Source of the DNA: Cavia porcellus
Taxonomy: Eukaryota > Chordata > Mammalia > Rodentia > Caviidae
Reading direction: 5' to 3'
NCBI RefSeq assembly: GCF_034190915.1
Contig: NW_026947486.1
Span: 106,670,812 to 106,734,811, forward strand
DNA length: 64,000 nt
How positions within the stretch are numbered: position 1 is the first letter of the stretch; each line of letters starts with the position of its first letter. The translations under genes and the position numbers were made by a program. The notes under the pieces are model-generated. The model was not told where the DNA came from. It saw only the letters and a program-made list of their open reading frames with translations, and did no database searches. Below are positions 22,478-32,650 of the stretch, piece by piece.

Positions 22478-24765
22478 TCCCCCTCTTTTGCTTCTTTTGT
22501 TAGATTGATTCCTAAGTATTTCATTTTTTGGAAGCTATAGTGAAGGGTGTAGTTTCTCTCAGTGAGTTTGTTATTTGTGTATAGGAATGCTACTGATTTT
22601 TGAGTATTGACTTTGTTTCGAGCTACATTACTGAATTTATTTATCATATATATAGGTGTCTTTCAGTGGAGTTTTGTGGATCTTCTATGTAGAATATCAT
22701 ATCATCTGCAAATAATGATAATTTTACTTCTTCTTTTCTTATCCTTACTCCTTTTATTTCTCTTCCTTGTCTAATTGCTCTGGCTAGTATTTCCAGCAGT
22801 ATGTTGAATAGGAGTGGTAATAATGGACATCCTTATCTTGTTCCTGATTTTAGGGTAAAGGCTTTCATTTTTTAGCAGTTTAATATGATTCTTGCTGTTG
22901 GTTTGTCATAGATCATTTTTATCATATTGAGGTAAAGATCATAAGATTCTTATCATGAGTAAGTGTTGGACCTTATTGAAAGCTTTTTCTGTATCTATAG
23001 AAATGAATCATGTGATTCTTACTTTTGTTTCTATTGATATGGTGGATTATATTTATTGATTTACATATGTTGAACCATTCCTGAATTCCTGGGATGAATC
23101 CCACTTGTTCGTGGTGTATAATCTTCTTGATGATTTGCTGCATTCTGTTTGCCCACATTTTATTGAGAGAATTTTTGCATCTATGTTCATTATGGAGATT
23201 GGCCTGTAGTTCTCTTTTTTGATTTGGTCTTTCTCTGGTTTTGGTATTAGAGTAATAATTGCTTCCAGAAATGATTTAGAGAGAACTGCTTCCCTTTCAA
23301 TTTCCTTGAAGAGTTTGAGGAGTGTTGGCATTAAGTCTTCTTTGAATTTCTTGTAGAATTCCACAGTGAATCCATCTGGACCAGGGATCTTCTTTGTAAG
23401 TAAGCCCTTAATTACATTTTCAATTTCATTAATAGAAATTGGGTTATTAAGTAGTTTTACATCTTCTTGATACAGCTTTGGTAATTCACATGTTTCTAGG
23501 AATCTGTCCATTTCATTTTTATTATCAAGCCTATGAGATTAGAGGTTTTTGAAATGGGTGTTGATGATCTTTATTTACACAGTGTCTGTAATGACTTCAT
23601 CTGTTACATTCCTTGTTACGTGAATTTGAGCTTTTTCTTCCCTTTTTTAATAAGGTTGGCTGGGGGCTTGTCAATTTTATTTATTTTTTCAAAGAAGCAG
23701 CTCTTTGATTAATTGATTCTTTGGATTGTTTTCTTAGTTTCTAGTGTATTGATTTCTGCTCTGATCTTTATAATTTCTTTCCTTCTTTTGGCTTTGGTCT
23801 TGACTCACTCCTCTTTTTCTAGATGTTTGACGTGTAACATCAGCTTGTTTATTTGTGTTCATTCTGTTTTCCTGGTGTGGGAATTCACAATAAATTTTCC
23901 TCTGAGGACTGCTTTCAGTTTCTGGTATGTTGTAGTTGTATTTTTATTTTCTTGTAGATATTGTTTAATTTCTTCTTTAATTTCCTCTGTCACCCACTGA
24001 TTGTTCAGCAGTGTATTATTCAATTTCCATGTGTTGGTGGGGTTTTTGCACTTTCTTTTGTCATTAATTTCTAGTTTCATGTTCTGATAACATGCATGGG
24101 ATAATTTCAATTCTTTTGCATTTACTGAAGTATGTTCTATGGGCTAGTACATGGTCTATTTTAGAGAATATCCCATGTGCTACTGAAAAGAATGTGTATT
24201 CTGATGTTGTTGAGTGGAACACTGTATACATATATCAAGTCCATTTGTTCACAAGTGTGATTCAGTTTTGTTATTTCTTTGTTGATTTTCTGCCTGTTGA
24301 TCTGTTCTGTTGTGTCAATGGCATGTTAAGGTCTCCTGTTATAATTGTATATTGTTTATTTGACTTTTCATTTCTGTTAATATTTTTTTTTTGTATAGCT
24401 GGGTCCTCCCAAATTTGGTGCATAGATATTTGTTATCTATTCCTTTTGAAATTTTCCCCTAACAAGTAAGTAATGACCTTCTTTATGTCTTTTGATCATT
24501 CTTGGTTTGAAGTTGATGTTGTCTGCAAACAGAATGGCTACGCTTGCTTTTTGTGGGGGTTGCACTTGCATGAAGTATTGTTTTCCATCCTTTTACTTTC
24601 AGTTTAAGAGTTTCCTTTTGGGTTAGACTGGTTTCTAACCACAACATAGCATATAGTTGCATGTTTTTTCTTGATCCATTCTGCCAGTCTGTTTCTTTTA
24701 ATTGGTGTATTGAGCCCATTTACATTAATGGTTATAACTGATATATATTGGTTTACTTTTGACAT
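22478..24765 (-). pseudogene. L1-D ORF2 (endonuclease + RT), broken
   Basis: The start is at the Met of MSKVNQYISVITINVNGLN at 24,765, the endonuclease N-terminus. The linker region is seen near 24,110-23,860. RT fingers lie at 23,511-23,053, with [18 protein letters not shown] and [14 protein letters not shown]. An FADD codon string lies near 22,705. Frameshifts break it into at least four pieces. Confidence 0.85.
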
Positions 24766-25845
24766 GTTATCTTTCTGCTGTTGGTTCTTTACCTTTCCAC
24801 TCATGCTCTGTGGATTTTTCCTTTGTCTAGCTGGAATGTCTTTCAGTATTCTTTGCAAGGTTAGTTTGGTGGTCATGAAGTTCTTCAGCTGTTCTTTGTT
24901 GTGGAAGTATCTTATTTCTCCATCCATTTTAAAGGACAGTTTTGTAGATTACATCAATCTGGGTTAGAAGTTGTTTTCCTTTAGGATCTGAAATACTTCA
25001 CTCCATGCTCTTCTTGATTTCATTGTTTGTGTTGAGAAGTCTGCTGTGATTCTGATAGGCTTTCCTTTATAGGTCATCTGTCTCTTCTCTCTAAGTCCTT
25101 CTAAGAGTTTTTTTTTTTTTTTTTTATCTTGGATTTCTGGGATTTTGATTATTGTATGTCTGGGTGTAGTTTTATTTTGATTATGGCTATTTAGAATTCT
25201 ATGTACTTCATGATCTGTATGTCAGTTACCCTTCTCATGTTTGGAAATTTTGAGCTATTACTTCTGTATATAGCCTCTTAGTATAATTTATGTTGTCAAC
25301 TTTTTTTCCGTTTATACCTATCAGTCTTATGTTATTCTTCTTTGAATCATCTTGTAGCTATTGAATTGTTATTTCCTGATTCTTTGTAATTTTTAAAAGA
25401 TCTTTCCTGTTCACTAGCTGCAATCTTGTCTTCGAGGTCTGAAAGTCTATCGTCACTTTTTACTGAGGTGGTTTTGACAACTTTTGATTGAATTTTTGAT
25501 TTCCTGTATATCTCTTTGAATCTTCATTCATTCTTTGTTTTTATAATGTTCATTCAACATTTCCGTCTTTTTGCATTGTTACTCTCATTTTTTAACTATG
25601 TCTTCTTTAGATGTGTTCAGCGTTTCTTTCATTGCATTTATCATTTCTTCTTTTACCTAGGAGATTATTTCTGATCAGAGTTGTTTTATACCTTCCCAAA
25701 GTTGTTTCTTCACTTCAGTTGCTATCATTTCAGGTATTTCAGGTGTATGACTTACATTTTCTTCTGTGTCCATGTGTGCTAGGCTTGCTTGGTATGAACT
25801 GGAGGTTTGAGATTGCATTTTGTTCTTTTGTTTTGTCATTTTCAT
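24766..25845 (-). pseudogene. L1-D ORF1, broken; tail reads into ORF2
   Basis: The N-terminus is MKMTKQKNKMQSQTSSSYQA at 25,845, closely resembling L1-A's ORF1 start. The middle is broken, with a T-run near 25,110-25,125. The C-terminus (MDGEIRYFHNKEQLKNFMTT, ending LTLQRILKDIPARQRK) lies in the same open frame as the start of ORF2, with no stop between. The ORF1 stop has therefore been lost or lies elsewhere. Confidence 0.75.
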
Positions 25846-26150
25846 ATATTTCTGGGATCTGAGGGATGTTCCAAGGCTTCCTCGTTTGCTGGAAACCACT
25901 TTGTGCACTTTCAACTCATGAGCCAGGATGCTGGCAGATGTCTGCAGTCTGGGTATTCTTGGTGTGGCCCCATTAGGCAGACAGGGACCTCTGCTGTTGT
26001 GTTTAGTGATTTGGGAGGCTGTGCGTGATCTTTCAGGCTAGGAGCAATTTCCCAAATCTTCCCTGTGCACTGGAAATCACCTTTCGCAGGAGCCTGAATA
26101 CAGGCAGTTTTTGGTGCCCGGTGGCTGTTGGGCGTGGCCCAGTTAGCCAT
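25846..26150 (-). promoter_or_regulatory. L1-D 5' UTR with two tandem monomers
   Basis: Two units share 'ctggaaa.c' (25,889 and 26,070) and 'gg.gtggccc' (25,961 and 26,131), giving a period of about 170-181 bases. The unit differs from the 63-74-base unit in the HAL1-like element. The outer boundary is approximate. Confidence 0.6.
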
Positions 26151-26261
26151 GTTTGAGCTTTACAATGATATATAAGTGCATGCTTTTATTGTGGTTCTGA
26201 GTGGGCGAGGAACAGAATGGCTTGCCCATTGCAGGCAGCCAGTGAACACATTAAAGAGCAT

Positions 26262-26600
26262 ACTAGCAATGGAGTACTACTCAGCCATAAAGAAAGATAA
26301 ACCTGAATTGTTTGTAGGAAAATAGATGCACCTTGAGATGAGAATTTTAAGTGAAATAAATCAGACACAGACGTTCCAATATCACATAGCTTCTCTTATA
26401 TGAGAATCCAAAAATACAAATAAATGAAAGTGCAAAATAGAAGTAGGTACTTGGAAATAGGGAGATCTCTGGTAAACGAGAAAAGATCAAGAGATGATCA
26501 AAGGGAGTGGTAGGGAAGGAAAGAAGACTAAAAACATTTAAGATACATTATGTACGTGTCCTTACCAACTATCTACAATTAATGTATTCATTATGTCTTA
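26262..26600 (+). mobile_element. L1 3'-end fragment, plus strand
   Basis: Starts with 'gcaatggagtactactcagc', the plus-strand code for the L1 ORF2 tail MEYYSA. It then continues through the conserved 'gtgaaataaatcagacacag' region into an L1 3' UTR. It lies in opposite orientation to the neighbouring L1-D and is diverged. Confidence 0.75.
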
Positions 26601-28305
26601 CAAACAGATATTGATTTCTCTTAAGAAATCCTTTCTAGGAAAGTGGAGAACTGAAAGCTGCCATTGTATCTTTCTGGCTCATGGAATTCTGATTGAAATG
26701 ATTTTGTAGGAGTCAGGAAAAAAAAAGCCAAGACAGAAGAGAAAAAGTGCCACAAGTGCTAGACACAGTACTTCTGTGCATGTACAACCCATGTGTGTGC
26801 TGACATAGGGACCTGGCAAGGAAGATTGGCCTGGCATTCGGCCTGGAGGGGTGCTGTACTAATTCGTTAAGGGAAAGAGGTGCCTTTTTCCAATCTTATC
26901 TCTCCACAGAGAGGGCTCAATTCTTTGACTTGCATAAAGGTGCCCTGTAAAGTAGAAGCCACCATGGTGCCCTTTGGAGCTTCACAGCACAACTTTCCTG
27001 CTAATGGCTGTGGCTTCCAACCTGTTTTTCCAAGGGCTTTGATTTTCTGTGATGTTTCAGAAATTCTATGGACTAGATGGAGGTAAAGAACTCAGTTAGA
27101 AGGCTGTGGAAGAGATAATAAGGAGGAGTCATGTTGAAGACAGATTCAGGGAGATAAGGTTATAATTTGATATAATGAACATAGTATATAGTTTTCCTAT
27201 GGCTAAAACATTAAGTAACAGCAAATCAATGTCCTTCAATGTTCAGTAGAATAATTTTCTATGAGGGAGTATTCACATTACATATTTATTTTTAATAAGG
27301 CATTTTGGGGTTTTGGTCTGCTCTTACAGTACAGATTGGGAAGTTTCTTCCTAGGTGGAGATCCTGAAGGGGAGGCTGTGTTTTCATTAGAAGGTCATAA
27401 ATCAAGTGTCAAGGAGTGACCAAAATGAACACAAAAGAAAACTTACATTCCACAGAAGGAATAGAAACATTATGTGTTGCAAACATGTACAAAAGAAAAA
27501 AGATAGAAAGAAAGAAAAGGGAATCCAGATGGATGGAGGGAGAAGGAAGGAACGGAAGGGGATTAAAAAAGGAGTTAAGATCTTATATGTATGAGAATGT
27601 AACCATTGTGTTGTACAAATTTACACTATGTAGAAATGGTATACTGTGTAGAATTCATTTTTTCCTTTGAAGAAATTGAATCATTTTGCATAGAACATAT
27701 CTCCAGCAAAGATTTACTTTCTGACTTTAAAAAATGTATTCTGAGACAAACAGAATCCTCATTAGCATTCAAACAAAAAGCAAAAGCCAAGCAGAAGGAA
27801 AGTGTAAAGAAAGCTTTACACTTGGAAATCATCTCCCTCTAAGCTAATATTCTGTACCACCAAAACACATACAACAGTTTACACTGAAAGTCAAGCATTC
27901 ATGTTTATAAGTAGTATATGGTGGTGTTAAGGCTTTTGTGAGAATAAACCAAAATAAATGAAAGAGAAAATACAGCAGTCGCATTTTATAGATATCAAAG
28001 ATTATAGTTTTATAACTATTATGCATTATAAACATACATTAATAATAAACAAATGTTGAGAACAAAAAAGATAATAAATAGCATTTAATTTCTGAGCAAA
28101 TACCCATGTAGTTATCCTATTTTGTAGATACTCTTGATAACTGATCCTCAGGTACAAAAAAAAAATAATTGTATAGCATACAAAAGAAGTGCTCGAGTAT
28201 ATTTTCTTTTGAAATTACTGTAATTTGACTGAATGTAAGTAATGCATGGTTTGGCTTGAGTATTTGGAAGAATGCTTATTATCTTCATATTCTGCATTCT
28301 TACCT
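26601..28305. other. Intergenic; purine-rich patch at 27,484-27,577
   Basis: No gene is recognised. The patch at about 27,484-27,577 is nearly all purine (GAAA and GGAA runs). The open frames of 60-85 codons here have no coding support. Confidence 0.5.
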
Positions 28306-28309
28306 GTTT

Positions 28310-28490
28310 TTTTCCCCAATACTGAGGATTGAATCCATGGATGGTCTAACACTGAGCTACATCCCAGGTTTTTGATTTTTAAATTTGAGACAGAATTGTT
28401 TAGCCTGGACTGGAACTAGGGATCCTCCTGCTTCAGCATCCCAAGTAGCTAGGATGATAGATTTATACCACTGTGCCCTGGCTTATCATT
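28310..28490 (-). mobile_element. B4-like SINE (ID + B1), minus strand
   Basis: An ID-like half ('actgaggattgaatccatgg', 'ctgagctacatccc') runs straight into a B1-like half ('gagacagaattgtttagcc', 'tcctgcttcagcatccca', 'ccactgtgccctggct'). This is the dimer layout of rodent B4 elements. Confidence 0.75.
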
Positions 28491-28634
28491 TGATCTGGAG
28501 TGCAATACATTGAATTTTATGGGTTCTGAAAATTATTTGTGAAAACTGTCTTAAGAGTTGGTGGGAAAATGTAATTTCTCCCAGATATAACTTCCACTAT
28601 CCCTCTTTTTTGTTGTTCTTAACACATTTCTGAG

Positions 28635-28935
28635 TTTATATTTTTTATTTTAAAGAGAAAAAAGAAAAACTTCAAAATAAAACAATAGGAGAGTAATAAT
28701 AGCTAATATATTATGCATCATTATCCTCAAGTAGTTACTCAGGCATGAAAAATTGTCCAAAGGATGTTAGCACAAACTTTTCAGTGAACTAAGAGAAACT
28801 ACTAGTATAACTATCTTAACTACCTTGTATTTTTCCTTTTCCCTTCTCATTTTTCCTACCCCAGTTTTTCTTTCCTATTGAGCATTTCTTTCCTGTTTTA
28901 TATCATCTGTTGTACATTTTGGAGCGTATTTACTG
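28635..28935 (-). mobile_element. L1 3' UTR fragment, minus strand
   Basis: It begins with the type-I terminus (attttttattttaaagag), carries one module ('cctcaagtagttactcaggcatg'), and then a pyrimidine-rich stretch like that at 17,455-17,520. No ORF2 follows. Confidence 0.6.
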
Positions 28936-29125
28936 TTAAACCTGTTCTGTTAGCTTTCACTCTTTGGAATAAATCCAGGTGAAATTGAACATGACATTCC
29001 ACTAAAAACAAACACAAAAAAGAGAAATATACAATTTTCTACATCATTTAAATGTTTAATTATTTTATATAAAGAAAAGATAAAATTTAACTTTAGTCCA
29101 GTTATCTGCTCTTTCTCTATCCTTT

Positions 29126-29137
29126 GAATTAAGATAG
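29126..29137. repeat. Target-site duplication, left copy
   Basis: gaattaagatag, identical to 30,606-30,617. Confidence 0.95.
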
Positions 29138-30605
29138 TGTGTTTCACTAAATCTGTTGGAAGACAAATTAGGTCAAAATCTTGAAGACACAGGGGTAGGT
29201 AGAGATTTCATAAACAGAAATCATACCGCACGGGAAATACTTACCAGAATCAGTAACTGGGATCATATCTTATTAAAAAGTTTCTGCATATCAAAACAAA
29301 TTTCCAGAATAATGAAAAGAAAACCCACAAACTGGGAAAAAATCTTAGTGAACTGTCCCTCAGACAAGGTACTTTTGTCTAAAACATATAAAGAATTTAA
29401 AAAATCAGACCCCCGAAATTCAAAGACCGAATCCAAAAATGGGCAATGGAGATGAATACACAGTTCTTAGATGAAGAAATACAAATGGAAAATAAATACA
29501 TGAAAAAATGTTCATGATCATTGGTCATTAGAGAAATGCAAATTAAAATCAACCTGAAAGAATGGCCAGGATCAAGAAAACTACCAACAACAAATGCTGG
29601 AGAGGCTGTGGGGAAAAGGAACTCTCCTGCACTGTTGGTGGGAGTGTAAACTGGTGCAACCACTATGGAGGTCAGTCTGGAGATTTCTCAAAAAGTTGGG
29701 ATTGGAAGTCTCATTCAACCCAGCTATTCCACTTCTAGGCATATTCCCAGAAGAACTGAAAACCTCATACCACAGTAATATATGTACACTTATGTTTATA
29801 GCAGCACAATTTGTAATAGCCAGATCTTAGAAACAACCTAAGTGTCCATCAACTGAGGGATGGATAAAAAAGTTGTGGTATTTTTATACAATGGAGTACT
29901 ACTCAGCTGTAAAGAATGATCACATTGAAATATTTATAAATAAATGGATACAACTTGAGACCATACTCATAAGCAAAATAAATCAAACTCACATGTATAA
30001 ATACCATATAGTCTTCTTAGTGTAACAAATGGAAATAGTACATAAGAGTTTATGGTAATCATGATTCCCCATTACATTGCTTTGAAGCCTTGTAATGTTT
30101 GCTCTCATTAGTTGAAATGATTTTATGCTGGTTTGACTTTACTATCTGTGATAGTATGAATAGCTATTTTGAAGAAAACAAGACATTATGACAGCCATTG
30201 CTGATTTACTATCATCTTGCTTTGAAGTTCTACCATTCTTTTGTTCTTCTGTTTCCATTGGTTCTATCATATTATATCTTATTGGATTTTATTATGTGTG
30301 AGAGTATAAACAAATTTTCTATGGAAAATGAGATAATATAGTAGACATTGTTCGGGTTTTCTGTTATTTGGTTCTGAATGCCCTATAATACTTTCATTCT
30401 CTTGAGTGGTTTCATACTATTTTGTTATGTTTGATACTATTGTATATGAAGTTATGCTCAACTATTTCAAAGAGATATTATGGTAGTTACTATTAATTAC
30501 GTGTTGTCTTGTGAAATACTATGTTGCTTACATAGTTCTGTTCTGATCTGCTTTGTTGTGTCCTCTTTTGTCTTAATCTCTTTAAAATAAAAAAAATTAA
30601 AAAAA
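29138..30605 (+). mobile_element. 5'-truncated L1, plus strand, with exact 12-bp TSD
   Basis: A 1.47-kb insertion between perfect 12-base duplications. It holds the ORF2 C-terminal region (29,156-29,830, with GVGRDFINRNHTAREILTRI, NWDHILLKSFCISKQIS and [18 protein letters not shown] in one frame broken by stops). It then has the MEYYSA-type tail near 29,890-29,990, a 3' UTR of about three modules (30,045-30,570), and an A-rich tail (30,585-30,605). The 3' end is type I. It is a dead copy, typical of 5' truncation during reverse transcription. Confidence 0.95.
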
Positions 30606-30617
30606 GAATTAAGATAG
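30606..30617. repeat. Target-site duplication, right copy
   Basis: gaattaagatag, identical to 29,126-29,137. Confidence 0.95.
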
Positions 30618-32270
30618 AGCGTTCCCTTTAGGATTCTGAAGTGAATCCGTTATTATGAGATCAGCGTACATTACAAAGTGGTATTACTTTGTAAACTCAT
30701 TACTTCCTTATATTCTTATTATTCGTTTTATTCCTTGTTATTGGTCTGTCTTCTCCATTAAATTCATAAGCTCTTTTAAGTCATGGTCCTTATCTTGTTT
30801 CTTCTTGTGTCTCAGCTTCTGAGACGATGCCTAGCTTTCCCCACTACTGTCAATGTTTTGCTGTGTAGTGTCCAGATATGCTTTTGATCATCAGAAGTGA
30901 CTACATTAATCTTTTCTGTGTACTCCAGCCGAAATTTGTACTATTTTGACAAATTCTTACAACTGTTTTCTGAAGGATACTCTAGAAAATCTCCAGAGAA
31001 AAATATTCAGCATGGTGAAAATTTTTGAGAAATATTATATAAGGGAGAGGTCATGACATTTAAATGTTTAACCCAGAAACAAACAGCCTAATGAGGGCTA
31101 CCTCACATTCCTTGTTATTTCATTGCTTTATTTTTTGCTTATTTCTACTCTCTTGCTTTTGCCCGAGTTTTTAGCCTTAATACGTCTGGTTGAGTTAAAG
31201 GTAAATCCAAATTCTGAGCTTTCTTTTGTCCTTATAATGAGAGACTTTGAATTCAGATGGAAATTATACCTTTGTTCAAATTCTGAGTGGAAACGTTGAG
31301 CTTCCTAGGTGACATTCTATGATTTTACTTATGCTGTACTGACACTGGTGCAATGCCACTCCAGAGGCTGTGCTCTGATGGATGCAAATTGCTGGAACAC
31401 TCATTTGACTTTCCTTGTATATAAGGTACTTACATGTATTATACACTCAGATTTCCAAGACATTAGATAGAAAATGCTCTTTTTCCTATTTCATCATTTA
31501 AAATAGAGATATTATTACTTGCAACACTAGGCATGAGATCATCAACAGCTGAGGATAGACACTCACTGGCTGTAGGTCCGATTGCTGACTGGACTCTGGC
31601 CTGTATTTCCCAAGAGATTGGTTCCTGTTTGGTTACCTAGTGTAGTAGGTCTTGAGTATCTTACCTTGCTGTAAAAGCAGCAAGTGTGGCTTTGTTATTG
31701 CATCTCTTAGTGAGGCCACTGTGGCTCAGAGGTCTTCTCCTGAGGCTGGTAGAATTCCCCATGACCTTATCAAGAGCCTGGCACGGACAGGCAGTCTTGT
31801 GAAAGGTCATCACAGGGCCACTTCTCACTCATTTTCTTATCTTCTCTGCACCGCCACTGTCATCCCCAGGTACAGCTGCAGGCTGCAGTATGAAATTGGC
31901 TCCTTCAAAACAGTGACCTGCTGCTCCTGTCATCTAGCCTCTTTTTTTCATTTTTATCCTGTGAGACCAGAGATGTGGGGAGGTGGCACAGAACAGTGGT
32001 TCATGAGGTGGCCTGCCTGCTTGGTCACCTAATGATAATTACCATTTCCACATACAAGCCAGTATGAAAGGTCTCAAGATGAGCTTCAAAAAGAATAATG
32101 ATTAAATATCATAATACACATCTCCCATCCCCCCCACTTACTGGTTACCACTAATAGTTAGGATACCAACCCTTATTCTGAAAATTGATAAGTGAACAGA
32201 AATATCCTAACATTTACTTTAATGCTCCGTTCACAGTTGGTATATAAATATAATCAAACAACTGATAAGT
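30618..32270. other. Intergenic, nothing recognised
   Basis: No repeat family or gene is identified. A 126-codon plus frame at 31,652-32,032 has no recognisable domain and no supporting splice context. Confidence 0.5.
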
Positions 32271-32650
32271 GTGAGGCAGGACATTAGGGTGTGGCCAGCT
32301 GCCTGGGCAAGTGGGCATGGACATGCCAGAAACAGTTATAAATCTTGCATCTGGGATCAATCACAAAGTGCTGTCTTCATTTCTTCTTGCCAGAACTCAG
32401 GCAGGTTTTTGATAGGACATTTTAGATCCGACATCAGCCAAAGGAGAAGGAGATACAAAAGATGGCCACTATCAAATTGGTAAACTTCCCAGGTGGCTTG
32501 CTCTCACTCTGTAGAGCGTACTTCTTTTCCTACCTAAAATTGGCCTGTACTCACTCTACAGAGCACGTCTCTTTTCCTACATGTAATACATTTAATAAAT
32601 GTAAAACCTCACTGCCTTTTTCTCTTGCATTGGCTAATTCTTTGTTCAAG
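32271..32650 (+). mobile_element. Candidate solo LTR (ERV), plus strand
   Basis: The block starts TGTGAGGCAGG and ends AAGACA (TG...CA ends). In LTR order it has a TATA box (tataaa, 32,337-32,342), a YY1-like AAGATGGCCA (about 32,458-32,467) and a polyadenylation signal (aataaa, 32,594-32,599). A partial direct repeat (32,502-32,533 and 32,549-32,580, period 47) shares 'ctcact' and 'cttttcctac'. No internal genes and no clear flanking duplication are seen. The family is not assigned. Confidence 0.5.

Larger units (their letters stand above)
22478..26150 (-). mobile_element. L1-D: LINE-1 lacking its 3' end
   Basis: A minus-strand L1 with 5' UTR (about 26,150-25,846), ORF1 (25,845 to about 24,766) and ORF2 (from 24,765) that stops at 22,478 inside the region after the FADD motif (YLGINLTKEAKEG at about 22,500). 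It has no 3' UTR or poly-T of its own. Together with L1-C it gives two RT domains in a row. A filler of about 25-40 bases (22,441-22,477) separates the two. Confidence 0.85.

Noticed and set aside
31652..32032. 126-codon plus-strand frame
   Set aside because: No domain, no conserved start context, and no splice or promoter support. The composition is that of unique intergenic DNA.
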